A stretch of 51,118 bases of DNA from Acidimicrobiales bacterium (GCA_020846295.1 JADLEF010000391.1:1-51118); one strand, 5' to 3'. Shown: positions 8,024 through 17,283, counted from the stretch's first letter. The notes: generated from the letters alone by a model not told the origin. Translations and numbers: made by a program.

Positions 8024-8832
8024 ACCGACGACCCGACCGGCCCGGTGCAGCCGCCGGCCCCGCCGGCGGGCGCCGGCTCGGCGGTGCGGTGCTGCCACCC
8101 GCCATCGCCTTCGCCGTCCTGATCGGGGTGTGGGAGCTGCTGGTACGGGCCCTGCAGGTGAAGCCGCTGGTGCTACCCGCCCCGAGCGCGATCGCCGGGG
8201 CGGTCAACCGCGACTGGGGCGGCTGGCTCGCCGCCGCGTGGGTCACCGGGCAGGAGGCGTTCGGGGGGTTCCTCCTCGCCCTGGTCGTGGCCCTGCTCCT
8301 CGCGGTGGCGGCCACCGCGGCACCGGCGGTGGAGCGCGCGGTGCTGCCGGTGGTGACCGTGGTGCAGCTCATCCCCGTCGTGGCGCTGGCCCCGGCGCTG
8401 GTCATCGGCTTGGGCTTCGACCTGCGGCCGCGCATCCTGGTCGCCGCCCTCATCACCTTCGCGCCGCTGACGGTCAACACCATCGCCGGGTTGCAGTCGG
8501 TGGAGCCCGAGGCGCTCGAGGTGATGCGCTCGGTCAACGCCGGAGAGTGGGAGATCCTGGTGAAGCTGCGCCTGCCCCAGGCGCTGCCGTACATCGCGGC
8601 GGCCACCCGGGTGTGCGTCGGGCTGGCGCTCATCGGTGCGATGGTCGCCGAGTGGCAGGGCTCGAGCGAGGGGCTCGGGTACGTGTTCACCCGGGCGCAG
8701 CGCTCGCTGGCGACCGACCGCATGTGGGCCTCGGTGTTCATGCTGGCCCTCATGGGCGTGGTGGGCCTGGTGGCGATCGGATTTCTCGAACGGCGACTGC
8801 TACGGTGGCGCCCCACCCGGCTGCGGAACTGA
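8020..8832 (+). CDS. ABC transporter permease, NMT1/SsuC type
   Basis: A 270-residue inner-membrane permease with about six hydrophobic segments. The binding-protein-dependent transport signature that contacts the ATPase appears as VNAGEWEILVKLRLPQALPY (about residues 173-192), close to the EAA loop consensus. The N-terminus is Arg/Pro/Gly-rich and cytosolic. Its ATG overlaps the stop of the ATPase gene by 4 nt. Relatives transport sulfonates, nitrate, hydroxymethylpyrimidine or riboflavin; the linked riboflavin synthase gene favours a flavin-related or other cofactor substrate, but the sequence alone does not decide. Confidence 0.9.
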   Translation: MNRRPDRPGAAAGPAGGRRLGGAVLPPAIAFAVLIGVWELLVRALQVKPLVLPAPSAIAGAVNRDWGGWLAAAWVTGQEAFGGFLLALVVALLLAVAATAAPAVERAVLPVVTVVQLIPVVALAPALVIGLGFDLRPRILVAALITFAPLTVNTIAGLQSVEPEALEVMRSVNAGEWEILVKLRLPQALPYIAAATRVCVGLALIGAMVAEWQGSSEGLGYVFTRAQRSLATDRMWASVFMLALMGVVGLVAIGFLERRLLRWRPTRLRN

Positions 8833-8903
8833 ACGCACCGGCGGCCCGACCGACCCTTCGGCGCCGTCCCCCCAGGGCGCCGACCGCACCCTGGAGGGAA
8901 CCC

Positions 8904-10043
8904 ATGCGCCGCTCGCTCGTCGCCCTCGGAGCGCTCGTGTCGCTCTGCCTGACCGCCGCCGCCTGTGGCGGCGACGACAGCGAGGCACCGACCACCGGCG
9001 CCGCCGGTTCGGCCACCACCGCGGCCGGCTCGGAGGGCACCGCCGGCGAGGTGGGGTCGTTCCCCGCCGAGCGCTGCGAGGCCAACCGGGAGGCGGGCAC
9101 GATCACGTTCCTCACCAGCTTCGACTACGCCGCTGCGGCATCGATCATCGATGTGGTCGCCGCCGAGGACCAGGGCTACTTCGAGGCGATGTGCCTGGAC
9201 GTCAAGCTGCACCCGGGGTTCTCCTCCAGCAACGTGGCCACGGTGTCGGCGGGCACGGCGCAGATGACGTCGCTGGGCAGCTTCTCCGAGGTGGCGGTGG
9301 CCAACGCCCAGGGCGCCGAGCTGGTCGCCGTGGCGGTCGAGGGCCACACGTCGGTCGAGGAGTTGCTGGTCAAGAACGAGGCCGGCATCACCGATCTCAA
9401 GCAGCTCGAAGGGCGCAAGATCGGCATCAAGGGTGCCATCCCGTACAGCCTGCGAGCGCTGCTGGCCGCAAAGGGCGTCGACGAGACCAAGATCACCCAG
9501 ATCGAGGTGGACTTCAACCCGGTGGTGCTGTTCGAGACGGAGATCGTGGCGCTGCCCGTCTACAAGTCGAACGAGCCCGGCCAGCTCGACGCCAACGGCT
9601 ACGCGGGCAAGTACACCGCCTTCGACCCGCAGGACGAGGACATCCCGGCCAGCTTCGCGGTCTACACGACCTCGAGGTCCTTCGCCGAGGAGCACCCGAC
9701 CGCGGTCGCCGACTTCCTGCGGGCGAGCCTCAAGGGCTTCGAGTGGGCGGCAGCCAACCCGAAGGAGGCGGTCGCCGCGTCGCTCGAGCGGACCGACCCG
9801 AACCTGTTCCTCAACGAGGCGGGCGAGACGTTCCGTTGGGACACCGAGCGCGAGCTCGTGCTGTCCTCCACGCCGGAGGGTCAGCCGGTCGGCGCCATCG
9901 ATGCGGAGGCAATGCAGGCCGAGCTCGATGCGCTGGTGTCGCTCGGCGTGGTGGAAGCCGGCAAGGTCGACGCGGCCACCAGCATCGACGGCTCCTTCAT
10001 GGCCGAGATCACCAAGGACGGCGAGCTCATCTGGTTCGAGTGA
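8904..10043 (+). CDS. ABC substrate-binding lipoprotein, NMT1/THI5-like
   Basis: A 379-residue lipoprotein. It has a signal peptide with a lipobox ending at Cys21 (LTAAAC), then an Asp/Thr/Ala-rich tether to about residue 50, then a periplasmic-binding-protein type II fold beginning ITFLTSFDYAAAAS. The region ITDLKQLEGRKIGIKG is typical of NMT1/THI5-like and SsuA-like binding proteins. A good ribosome binding site (GGAGGG, 8893-8898) precedes the ATG. It completes an ATPase-permease-binding protein set downstream of ribE. ThiY (formylaminopyrimidine) and RibY (riboflavin) belong to the same superfamily, so a vitamin-related ligand is plausible but unproven. Confidence 0.9.
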   Translation: MRRSLVALGALVSLCLTAAACGGDDSEAPTTGAAGSATTAAGSEGTAGEVGSFPAERCEANREAGTITFLTSFDYAAAASIIDVVAAEDQGYFEAMCLDVKLHPGFSSSNVATVSAGTAQMTSLGSFSEVAVANAQGAELVAVAVEGHTSVEELLVKNEAGITDLKQLEGRKIGIKGAIPYSLRALLAAKGVDETKITQIEVDFNPVVLFETEIVALPVYKSNEPGQLDANGYAGKYTAFDPQDEDIPASFAVYTTSRSFAEEHPTAVADFLRASLKGFEWAAANPKEAVAASLERTDPNLFLNEAGETFRWDTERELVLSSTPEGQPVGAIDAEAMQAELDALVSLGVVEAGKVDAATSIDGSFMAEITKDGELIWFE

Positions 10044-10200
10044 GCCGCTCGGTCAGCCCGGAGCGCAAGCATCCGAGCACGCAGGGCGCGAAGTCGTCAG
10101 CGGTGCATCGCGATTCGATGACGACCGCGTTCGTCTTCACAGGTTGCCGCACTCCTCACGGAGAGTAGGTGGTAGGGTCCGCCACGATCTGGAGGGATTG

Positions 10201-11391
10201 ATGGCGGGCATGGCGGACAGCAGGACCGGTGGCGTGCGGGTCACCCTGGGACTGGGTACCGAACGGTTGACGAGTGACCTGGTCAAGGCAATCGACAGCG
10301 TTCGAGCCCAATCGATGGTGGAGTGGGAGCTCTTCGTCTTCGACGGCAGTGAGGGCTCCTGCGTCGAGGGAGCACTGCGCGCGTACGGTGATGGACGGAT
10401 CCGACACGAGCGCATCGATGCGGGTCGGGGGTGCGCAGCGCACCTGGCCACCGTGCTGCATCGCGGCTCCGCTCCGTTCGTCGGCCTGCTCAACGACAGC
10501 GACGAGCTGCTGCCGGATCACCTGCGTCGCCTCTGCACGCTGCTCGAGGCCTACCCACGCTCGGTCGTGGCCCACGCGGCGTACGAGTTGAGCGGATCGC
10601 CGGGCGACGCACGGGCGGTGGTGCTGCCCGGCGCGAGTCGGGCCTTCGAGGAACCCGGCCGGACCTTCCGACGCCGGGCCCTGCTCGACGCCCCCCGGGT
10701 GTGGCTCACCGCCTCGCTCCTGCGCCGCAGCGCGCTGGCGCCCCTGGCCGACCGGCAGCTGGCCGCCGTCGACGCCGCGCCGTCCGATCTGCTGTTCTTC
10801 CTCCAGGCCGCCTGCCTGGGCAGCGTCGCCTACGACCCGGTGCCCACCGCACGCCTGGCCGCCAACCAGGGATGGCGCTGCGAGCACGACTTCCTGACCG
10901 TGGACGACGGCAGCGCAGCACCGACGTTGAGCACCGTGCGGCGCCGCCAGGCCGCCGCCCGGGCGCTGCGCCGGCGGGAACGGCTCGGCCCGGTGGATGG
11001 CGCCGTGTTGCGGGCCCTCGAACGGCGCGCCGTGCACACCATGCTCGAGTCGGTGCTCCGACGGCGATGGAGCGAGGAGCCCACCGTCGCCGAGCGGGTG
11101 GCGCTGGCCCGAGAGGCGCTGGCCGTCGACAGGACCCTGGCGATCGATCCCGGCGCCTGGATCCGCCTGGTCCGCCCGGCGTTCGTCGGTCTGCGCCGCA
11201 GCCAGCGCGACGGCGCGGTCATCGACCTGCGCGACGAGCGGCCCGGCGTCACGCCGACCACCGCGGCCCGGGTACGACCGCCCGCCCGCCCGGCGGCCAC
11301 CGCCTGGGTCCGGGCCGATCTGGATGCAGTCGCCGCCGAGGAGGCCGCCATCGCGCTGGCCGAACTCGTGCTCCAGACCCAGCAGGCCTGA
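10201..11391 (+). CDS. Glycosyltransferase family 2-like protein with C-terminal extension
   Basis: A 396-residue protein. The first 110 residues resemble a GT-A fold of family 2: VRVTLGLGTERLTSDLVKAI at the start of the Rossmann-like fold, ELFVFDGSEGS in strand two, and LLNDSDELLP near residues 96-105 where the metal-binding DXD normally lies (here DSDE). The remaining half is helical, Arg/Ala-rich and unfamiliar. GGAGG at 10191-10195 places the start at ATG 10201. No membrane segment is evident. The nucleotide-sugar donor and acceptor are unknown. It is separated from the binding-protein gene by 157 bp and probably has its own promoter. Confidence 0.65.
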   Translation: MAGMADSRTGGVRVTLGLGTERLTSDLVKAIDSVRAQSMVEWELFVFDGSEGSCVEGALRAYGDGRIRHERIDAGRGCAAHLATVLHRGSAPFVGLLNDSDELLPDHLRRLCTLLEAYPRSVVAHAAYELSGSPGDARAVVLPGASRAFEEPGRTFRRRALLDAPRVWLTASLLRRSALAPLADRQLAAVDAAPSDLLFFLQAACLGSVAYDPVPTARLAANQGWRCEHDFLTVDDGSAAPTLSTVRRRQAAARALRRRERLGPVDGAVLRALERRAVHTMLESVLRRRWSEEPTVAERVALAREALAVDRTLAIDPGAWIRLVRPAFVGLRRSQRDGAVIDLRDERPGVTPTTAARVRPPARPAATAWVRADLDAVAAEEAAIALAELVLQTQQA

Positions 11392-11502
11392 CGCCCGGGC
11401 CGTCGTGCCACGCGTCATGCCGCAGCGGTGACCCGCGGCGCTGCGGCGATTTTTCCTGCCGCCGGCAATCCATGGCACCCGTCGGCGCCGTAGACCTGGC
11501 GC

Positions 11503-12081
11503 ATGGAACGACGACACGGTGACGCCAGCGACACCGCGCTCATCGTCGCCGTCGGCCGGGGTGACGAACAGGCCCTGGCCGAGCTGTACCGGCGTCACGC
11601 CGGCGTGGTGTTGGGCATGACCCGGCGGATCATCGCCGAGCGGGCCCGGGCGGAGGACGTGGTGCAGGACGTGTTCGTCCGCTTGTGGGAACGGCCCGAC
11701 CGGTTCGACCCCGACCGCGGGTCGCTGCGAGCGTTCCTGGTCCGCGACGCCCACGGCCGCGCCGTGGACCGGCTGCGCTCCGACCAGGCCCGCCACCGCC
11801 GCGAGGAACGTCACGAGCGCGGTGGGACCGGGATCGACCAGATCGATCTCGACCGCGAGGTCTGGAACCTGGTGCGCTCGGAGAAGGTGCGCACCGCCAT
11901 CGCCGATCTGGCGCCGGGCGAGCGGGAAGCCATCCTGCTCGCCTACTACGGTGGGTTCACCTACCGCGAGGTCGCCACCCTGATCGGCGCACCCGAAGGC
12001 ACGGTCAAGACCCGCATCCGCAGCGGACTGCAGAAGCTGGCCGGCAAACTGGAAGCCGCAGGGCTTGGGGTGAACGCATGA
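11503..12081 (+). CDS. ECF RNA polymerase sigma factor (SigK-like group)
   Basis: A 192-residue group 4 sigma factor. Region 2 spans about residues 22-95 with the ERARAEDVVQDVFVRLWERP segment; region 4 spans about 125-185 with REAILLAYYGGFTYREVATL and the helix-turn-helix APEGTVKTRIRSGLQKL. It directs RNA polymerase to a stress or envelope regulon. The gene is followed, with a 4-nt ATGA overlap, by an RskA-type anti-sigma factor, the arrangement known for SigK-RskA. Autoregulation is likely but I could not identify a convincing promoter motif in the 111 bp upstream. Confidence 0.92.
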   Translation: MERRHGDASDTALIVAVGRGDEQALAELYRRHAGVVLGMTRRIIAERARAEDVVQDVFVRLWERPDRFDPDRGSLRAFLVRDAHGRAVDRLRSDQARHRREERHERGGTGIDQIDLDREVWNLVRSEKVRTAIADLAPGEREAILLAYYGGFTYREVATLIGAPEGTVKTRIRSGLQKLAGKLEAAGLGVNA

Positions 12082-12902
12082 ACGAGCCGCACCCGCTCCC
12101 CGATCCGGAGCTCGAATCGCTCCTCGGCGCGTTCGCCCTCGACGCGCTCGATCCCGACGAGCACGATCGCATGAGCCGCTACGTCGAGGAGCACCCCGAT
12201 GCCCGGCGAGCGCTCACCCGGTTCGAGGACGTGCTCGCCGCGCTGGCCAGTGCCGATGCCGCCGAACCCCCACCGCAGCTGTGGGCCCGGGTCGAGGCGC
12301 GGCTGCGGCCGTTGCAGATGCGCCCGGGCCACGAACCACGCTCGCAGGCGGGGGCGCCGACGCCCGAGGACCCGCCGTCGGCTCCAGTCGCCCCGGCCGC
12401 TCCCGTCGCCCCGTCGGCCGTCGAGTCGCTCGCCGAAGCGGCAGGCCGCCGTCGAGCGCGGGTCGTCCGGCTGCGCGACGCGCTGCTGGCGGCCGCCGCG
12501 GCGGTGCTTTTGGTGGCGGCGGCCGGGTTCGCGGTCGGCCGTTCCGCGGGTGGGGACGGGCCGCCAAGCGTGCAAGAGCTGGCGGCCGCCGTGGCGGCCG
12601 ACCCAACCCACCGGCTCGCCGTACTGGAAGGTACGGCAGGAACGGCGCAGCTGCTGGTCGACGGCGAGGGCCGCGGCTACCTGCGCGGCGACGGCCTCGC
12701 TGCGCTCGATGAGGGACAGACCTACCAGCTGTGGTCCCTCGACGGCGACACGCCGGTCTCGCTCGCGGTGCTGGGCTCCCGCCCGGGGACCGTCGCCGTA
12801 CCGTCCGGCACGGTACGGACCGTGGCGGTCTCCGTCGAGCCGGCCGGTGGCAGCGCCTCACCGACGCTGCCACCGGTCGCGGTCGGCGAGGTGATGGCCT
12901 GA
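12078..12902 (+). CDS. RskA-type transmembrane anti-sigma factor
   Basis: A 274-residue protein. The cytosolic N-terminal part (residues 1-80) includes ESLLGAFALDALDPDEHDRM, typical of anti-sigma-K N-terminal domains that clamp the sigma factor. A Pro/Ala linker is followed by one membrane helix at about 134-155 (DALLAAAAAVLLVAAAGFAV) and an extracytoplasmic RskA domain with the family motif TYQLWSLDGDTPVSLAVLG. In this family regulated proteolysis releases the sigma factor. It overlaps the sigma gene by 4 nt, which supports a cognate pair. Confidence 0.9.
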   Translation: MNEPHPLPDPELESLLGAFALDALDPDEHDRMSRYVEEHPDARRALTRFEDVLAALASADAAEPPPQLWARVEARLRPLQMRPGHEPRSQAGAPTPEDPPSAPVAPAAPVAPSAVESLAEAAGRRRARVVRLRDALLAAAAAVLLVAAAGFAVGRSAGGDGPPSVQELAAAVAADPTHRLAVLEGTAGTAQLLVDGEGRGYLRGDGLAALDEGQTYQLWSLDGDTPVSLAVLGSRPGTVAVPSGTVRTVAVSVEPAGGSASPTLPPVAVGEVMA

Positions 12903-12943
12903 CGGACGGCCCCGAGCGCCAGCCGGGCGGGACGAGCCACTCC

Positions 12944-12966
12944 CCCGCCCGTCCCTCCCGGGCGGG
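12944..12966. terminator. Hairpin between convergent anti-sigma and pirin genes
   Basis: An 8-bp GC stem (12944-12951 with 12959-12966) with a 7-nt loop lies in the 71-bp gap between two convergent genes. It could end transcription in both directions, although there is no T-tract. Confidence 0.45.
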
Positions 12967-12973
12967 CGATCGG

Positions 12974-14101
12974 TCAGCGGCTGCCGGTGGCCGGCGACGA
13001 GATCGGCGCGGCAGCCCGTCCACCTGGTGGAGCCTCCACCCGGCCGTCGGCATGGCGGGCGAACCGAGCCGGATCACCCCCGTGGACCGGCCCGTCCTGC
13101 GGCCACGGCCACCCGCCGAAGCCGCTGCGCTGGTAGTCGGCGAAGGCCTGTTCGATGCCCGCCCGGTCGTTCATCACGAACGGGCCGTACTGCGCCACCG
13201 GCTCCCGCAGGGGGCGGCCCTGCAACACCAGCAGCTCCGCCGGGCGCCTTCCGGCCCGCACCGCCGCCGCCACGTCGGCCCGCACGACGGCGCCATGGCC
13301 GTTGGCGACCTCGGTGGTGCCGATCTGCACCGCATCGCCCTCGAACACGTAGCAGACCCGTCCGATCTCGGCCCCGCCGAGCGCCGGCGGCAGCACGACC
13401 TCCGCCCCCGCATCGAGCTCGAGGTGCCAGATGGCCAGCTCGTTGCCCGGCCGCACGGCCCACGAGTCGGGCGGAGGCGGCGCCGGCTCGGTCGGGCTGC
13501 CCTCAACCGGTTCACCGAGCTCCAACGCGCCGGCCACCACCGTGATCCGCACGGCTCGGCCGCCGGCATCGCTGACGACGCGACGCGGCAGCTGCTCGTC
13601 CCACAGCATCGTGTAGGACGGCGGCACCATCTTGTCCGCCGCCGGCAGGTTGAGCCAGATCTGGAACAGCTCGAGCGGGTTCGGGCCCTGCTCGTCCAGC
13701 AACGGGAACATCTCGGCGTGCACCACACCGGCGCCGGCGGTCATCCACTGCACATCGCCTCGGCCGTAGCGGGCGGCGGCACCGAGCGAGTCGGCGTGGT
13801 CGACGAGCCCGCGCCGCACGAAGGTGATGGTCTCGAACCCGCGGTGGGGGTGGCGGGGGAAGCCGGGCACGTCGCTGCCGTGGTACATGCTCCAGCCGTC
13901 CCGGCCGGAGAAGTCGGCGCCCAGCGATCGGCCCGCCAGCGATGCTTCGGGACCGTGACGACCGTTACCCGGGGGGTACGCGTCGTCGTGGTGGACGCAG
14001 AACAGGAACGGGTCCAGCGTCGGCCAGGGCGTGGACAGGGCCACGACCTGCACCACCACGTCGGGATCGGGGACGGGGACGGGATCGGCGACAGCGCTCA
14101 C
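12974..14101 (-). CDS. Pirin family bicupin protein
   Basis: A 375-residue protein, longer than typical pirins (about 290), with the N-terminal metal-binding cupin: FPRHPHRGFETITFVRRG supplies two His ligands, and VQWMTAGAGVVHAEM supplies the later His and Glu. The C-terminal cupin is degenerate, with DDYQRSGFGG-like ending (ADYQRSGFGGWPWP). Pirins are iron-binding proteins, some with quercetin 2,3-dioxygenase activity; the physiological role is usually unknown. A Pro-rich insert (about residues 205-220) separates the domains. The gene is divergent from the ABC transporter operon at 14223, sharing a 121-bp intergenic region. Confidence 0.9.
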   Translation of the reverse strand: MSAVADPVPVPDPDVVVQVVALSTPWPTLDPFLFCVHHDDAYPPGNGRHGPEASLAGRSLGADFSGRDGWSMYHGSDVPGFPRHPHRGFETITFVRRGLVDHADSLGAAARYGRGDVQWMTAGAGVVHAEMFPLLDEQGPNPLELFQIWLNLPAADKMVPPSYTMLWDEQLPRRVVSDAGGRAVRITVVAGALELGEPVEGSPTEPAPPPPDSWAVRPGNELAIWHLELDAGAEVVLPPALGGAEIGRVCYVFEGDAVQIGTTEVANGHGAVVRADVAAAVRAGRRPAELLVLQGRPLREPVAQYGPFVMNDRAGIEQAFADYQRSGFGGWPWPQDGPVHGGDPARFARHADGRVEAPPGGRAAAPISSPATGSR

Positions 14102-14222
14102 CGGCGCAGCCTAGGGCGCCACCGGGCGAGGGACGACGAAAGGATCTGATCAGGCAGCGCCAACACGACGTTCACAGCGCGGAAGCAAGCAGGACACCTG
14201 TCCCCGGTTAGCTGGCCGGCGT

Positions 14223-15002
14223 ATGACAGCGCCACATCCCGGCCCCTCCGGGCTCTCCCTGGCCGATCGCTCCCCCTCGCTGGGCTTCCACCACATCAGC
14301 ATGACGTTCCCCGACGGGACCGTCGCGCTGCAGGACGTCTCGTTCACCGTGAACGCCGGCGAGTTCGTGACCGTCGTCGGCCCCTCCGGTTGCGGCAAGT
14401 CGACGCTGCTGCGGATCGCGTCCGGCCTCGCACAGGCCAGCGACGGCACGGTCAGCGCCGACACGGGCTCGGTCGGCTACGTGTTCCAGGACGCCACGCT
14501 GCTGCCCTGGCGCACCGTGCGCTCCAACGTGGAGTTGCTCGCCGAGCTGCACGGCCTGCCCAAGGCCGAGCGGGCGCGCAAGGCCGAGGACGCCATCGCT
14601 CAGGTCGGGCTCGACGGCCACGCCACCAAGTACCCGAAGCAGCTCTCGGGCGGCATGCGCATGCGGGCCTCGCTCGCCCGCTCCCTGGTGCTCGACCCGT
14701 CGGTGTTCCTCTTCGACGAGCCGTTCGGCGCCCTCGACGAGATCACCCGGGAGCGGCTCAACGACCAGCTGCTCGAGCTGTTCGCCGCCAAGCGCTTCGC
14801 CTCGCTGTTCATCACCCACTCGATCTACGAAGCGGTGTACCTGTCGACCCGGGTGCTGGTCATGTCAGCGCGGCCCGGCCGCATCGTGGGCGACTTCGCC
14901 ATCCCCTTCGACTACCCCCGATCGCCCGAGCTGCGCTTCGACCCGGCGTTCAGCGAGCTCACCGGCCACGTGTCGGCCGCGCTGCGAGGAGCCCACCGAT
15001 GA
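14223..15002 (+). CDS. ABC transporter ATPase, NMT1/thiamin-precursor type
   Basis: A 259-residue ATPase. Walker A GPSGCGKST is at residues 53-61, the Q-loop at YVFQDATLLPW, the signature LSGGM at 141-145, Walker B/D-loop VFLFDEPFGALDE at about 161-173 and the H-loop His199. It is a paralogue of the ATPase at 7184 but lacks that protein's insertion before the H-loop. It is the first gene of a five-gene set that continues with permease, binding lipoprotein, amidohydrolase and COG0212 protein. Its stop overlaps the permease ATG (ATGA). Context suggests import of a heterocyclic cofactor precursor or breakdown product. Confidence 0.92.
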   Translation: MTAPHPGPSGLSLADRSPSLGFHHISMTFPDGTVALQDVSFTVNAGEFVTVVGPSGCGKSTLLRIASGLAQASDGTVSADTGSVGYVFQDATLLPWRTVRSNVELLAELHGLPKAERARKAEDAIAQVGLDGHATKYPKQLSGGMRMRASLARSLVLDPSVFLFDEPFGALDEITRERLNDQLLELFAAKRFASLFITHSIYEAVYLSTRVLVMSARPGRIVGDFAIPFDYPRSPELRFDPAFSELTGHVSAALRGAHR

Positions 15003-15865
15003 CCGCTGTCGCCGACAACACCGCCGTCACCGACGTGGTGGAAGCGCAACCGGTGGCCCCGCCGAGCGTGATCCGCCCGAAGCGAGCGCGCTCGATCACC
15101 TCGCTGTGGCCGCTTCCGGTGGGCTTCCTGCTCATCCTTGCCGCCTGGTACCTGTTGACCCTTCGGATGAAGCCGAACCGGCGGTTCCTGCTGCCATGGC
15201 CCCACGACGTGGTCTCCAAGGGCTTCCTCGACGGCGAGGCCATGGGGGAGATCCTCGCGTCGACGTGGCTCACCACGAAGCTCGCCGTCTTCGGCCTCGG
15301 CGTGTCGATCATACTCGGCGGTACGGTGGGCATCCTCATGTACCGCTTCAAGTGGTACGAGCGCATGACGTTCCCCTACCTCGTCGCCTTGCAGGCGGTG
15401 CCCATCCTGGCCATCTCACCCCTGCTGCAGATCGCCTTCGGCTACGGGTTCTTCGCCAAGTCGGTGGTGTGCATCATCATCTCGTTCTTCCCCATCCCGA
15501 CCAACCTGCTGCTGGGCATGAAGTCGGTGGACCGCGGCATGCTGGACCTGTTCGACCTGCACGGTGCGAGCTGGACGACCAAGCTGCGCAAGCTGGCGCT
15601 GCCCAACGCGCTGCCGTCGATCTTCGCCGCCTTCCGCATCTCCGCCGGTCTGTCGGTCATCGGAGCGATCGTCGGTGAGCAGTTCTTCCAGAAGGGCGAC
15701 CCGGGCCTCGGCCAGCGGCTCACGCAGTACCGCACCCTCATCGAGTACGAGCGGCTGTACACCTGCCTGATCATGTCGTCGCTGCTCGGCATCGTGGTGT
15801 TCATCTTCTTCGGCTGGCTGTCCAACCGCGTGCTGCGCAACTGGCACGAGTCCGCCCAGCACTGA
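14999..15865 (+). CDS. ABC transporter permease, NMT1/SsuC type
   Basis: A 288-residue permease with a polar N-terminus of about 35 residues and six predicted hydrophobic segments. The coupling-helix signature lies at HGASWTTKLRKLALPNALPS. It overlaps the ATPase gene by 4 nt. A weak 6-bp hairpin (15874-15879 with 15885-15890) follows the stop and precedes the binding-protein gene by 70 nt; such elements can adjust expression of the binding protein relative to the membrane parts. The substrate is discussed with the downstream enzymes. Confidence 0.9.
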   Translation: MTAVADNTAVTDVVEAQPVAPPSVIRPKRARSITSLWPLPVGFLLILAAWYLLTLRMKPNRRFLLPWPHDVVSKGFLDGEAMGEILASTWLTTKLAVFGLGVSIILGGTVGILMYRFKWYERMTFPYLVALQAVPILAISPLLQIAFGYGFFAKSVVCIIISFFPIPTNLLLGMKSVDRGMLDLFDLHGASWTTKLRKLALPNALPSIFAAFRISAGLSVIGAIVGEQFFQKGDPGLGQRLTQYRTLIEYERLYTCLIMSSLLGIVVFIFFGWLSNRVLRNWHESAQH

Positions 15866-15960
15866 GCCGGCCGGGGCGATCCCCTCGCCCGCTCCGTTTC
15901 CCCCCAACCTGCGTCGTCGGGCGGCACGTCCGTCACGCGCGCCAACAAAGTGAGGAATCC

Positions 15961-17283
15961 TTGAGGAATTCAACGCGTCGCCTGCTCGCGGTCGCCCTCG
16001 GTCTGGGCCTGGTCGCCGCCGCCTGCGGGGGTGACGACAGCAGCGGCGAGGACGCCGGCGGAGCCGATCCGGCGACCACTGCGGCCGCCACGGCCGACCC
16101 GACGGCCTCGGGCGGGTCGACCGCCACCAGCGAGGCCGGCGGGGCCGACTTCGTGACCTCCGACCGCAGCGACGCCAAGGCGTTCACCGGCGAGAAGGGC
16201 AAGTTCGCCAAGGACAGCTACACCACCAACCTCAAGGACGTCTGCCCGGCAGAGCTGATCGTGCAGAAGGACTGGCTGGCCGAGGCCGAGCACGCCGCCT
16301 TCTACCAGTTGATCGGCGCCGGGGGGAAGATGTCGCAGTACGTCTACGAAGGGCCGCTCGGCAGCACCGGCATCAACCTGAAGATCCTCGACGGCGGGCC
16401 CGGCAGCGACCAGGGCGTGCCCTACGCCGCCACGCTCTACACCGGCAACTCGGTGGCCGGCGTCAAGCCCGACATGGCGTTCGTGTCGATGGACGACGCC
16501 ATCCTCTTCTCCGAGAAGTTCCCGGTGAAGCAGATCGTGGCGCAGTTCGAGAAGAACCCGCAGATGCTCATGTTCGACCCCGGCAAGTGGGACATCGACG
16601 ACGTCGAGGACATCAAGGCGGCGGTGGAGGAAGGCGCCAACCTCTACGTCACCACCAAATCCTTCAGCTATGTGCAGTACCTCATCGGCCAGGGCGTGCC
16701 CGAGGATGCGTTCATCGAGGGCTACGCCGGGGACAAGGACAAGTTCATCACCGGGGACGGGCAGATCATCAACCAGGGCTACGCCTCCAACGAGATCTAC
16801 ACGTTCGAACGCGAGACCGAGCAGTTCAACAAGCCGGTCGGCTACGTGCTCATCCACGACCTCGGCTACCAGGCCTACCCGATGACGCTGTCGATCGCCG
16901 CCGACCGCGAGGCCGAGCTGGCCCCCTGCCTGGAGAAGTTCGTGCCGCTGGTGCAGCAGGCCCAGATCGACTACGTCACCTCCCCCGACGAGATCAACAC
17001 CCTGCTCGCCGAGTACAACGACAACGATCTCGGTGCACCGTTCTGGAAGACCTCCCTCGGCCTGAACGCTGCGGCGGTGGACATCATGAAGTCCGCCGAG
17101 CTGGTGGGCAACGGGCCCGACGACACGCTGGGCAACTTCGACCTCGTGCGGGTGCAGTCCATGATCGACACGCTGCTGCCCATCTTCGACGAGAACGGCC
17201 AGAGTGGGTTCAAGAAGGACCTCAAGGCCGAGGATCTCGTCACCAACGACTACGTCGACCCCTCGATCGGGCTCGACAGCTGA
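15961..17283 (+). CDS. ABC substrate-binding lipoprotein, NMT1/THI5-like, long
   Basis: A 440-residue lipoprotein starting at TTG 15961, placed by GAGGA at 15952-15956. The signal peptide ends at Cys22 (LVAAAC), followed by an Asp/Gly/Thr/Ala tether to about residue 58. The ligand-binding region begins around ELIVQKDWLAEAEHAAFYQL, reminiscent of THI5/NMT1-type proteins where a Trp near the start of the domain and a following acidic helix are common. It is about 60 residues longer than the binding protein at 8904. It is the third gene of the operon; 64 nt separate it from the amidohydrolase. The ligand may be a pyrimidine or related heterocycle (inference from context). Confidence 0.87.
   Translation: MRNSTRRLLAVALGLGLVAAACGGDDSSGEDAGGADPATTAAATADPTASGGSTATSEAGGADFVTSDRSDAKAFTGEKGKFAKDSYTTNLKDVCPAELIVQKDWLAEAEHAAFYQLIGAGGKMSQYVYEGPLGSTGINLKILDGGPGSDQGVPYAATLYTGNSVAGVKPDMAFVSMDDAILFSEKFPVKQIVAQFEKNPQMLMFDPGKWDIDDVEDIKAAVEEGANLYVTTKSFSYVQYLIGQGVPEDAFIEGYAGDKDKFITGDGQIINQGYASNEIYTFERETEQFNKPVGYVLIHDLGYQAYPMTLSIAADREAELAPCLEKFVPLVQQAQIDYVTSPDEINTLLAEYNDNDLGAPFWKTSLGLNAAAVDIMKSAELVGNGPDDTLGNFDLVRVQSMIDTLLPIFDENGQSGFKKDLKAEDLVTNDYVDPSIGLDS

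Noticed and set aside
11440-11502. ECF-type autoregulatory promoter before the SigK-like gene (GGCAAT at 11464 and CGTAGA at about 11489)
   Set aside because: Spacing and motifs do not match a known ECF promoter well enough, and there is no second copy in the window to support it.
14102-14222. Possible TPP riboswitch before the COG0212 operon (CTGATCAGG at about 14146)
   Set aside because: There is no upstream CTGAGA and no TAATxCCxGCGxAGGGA core, so the match is only a short palindrome.
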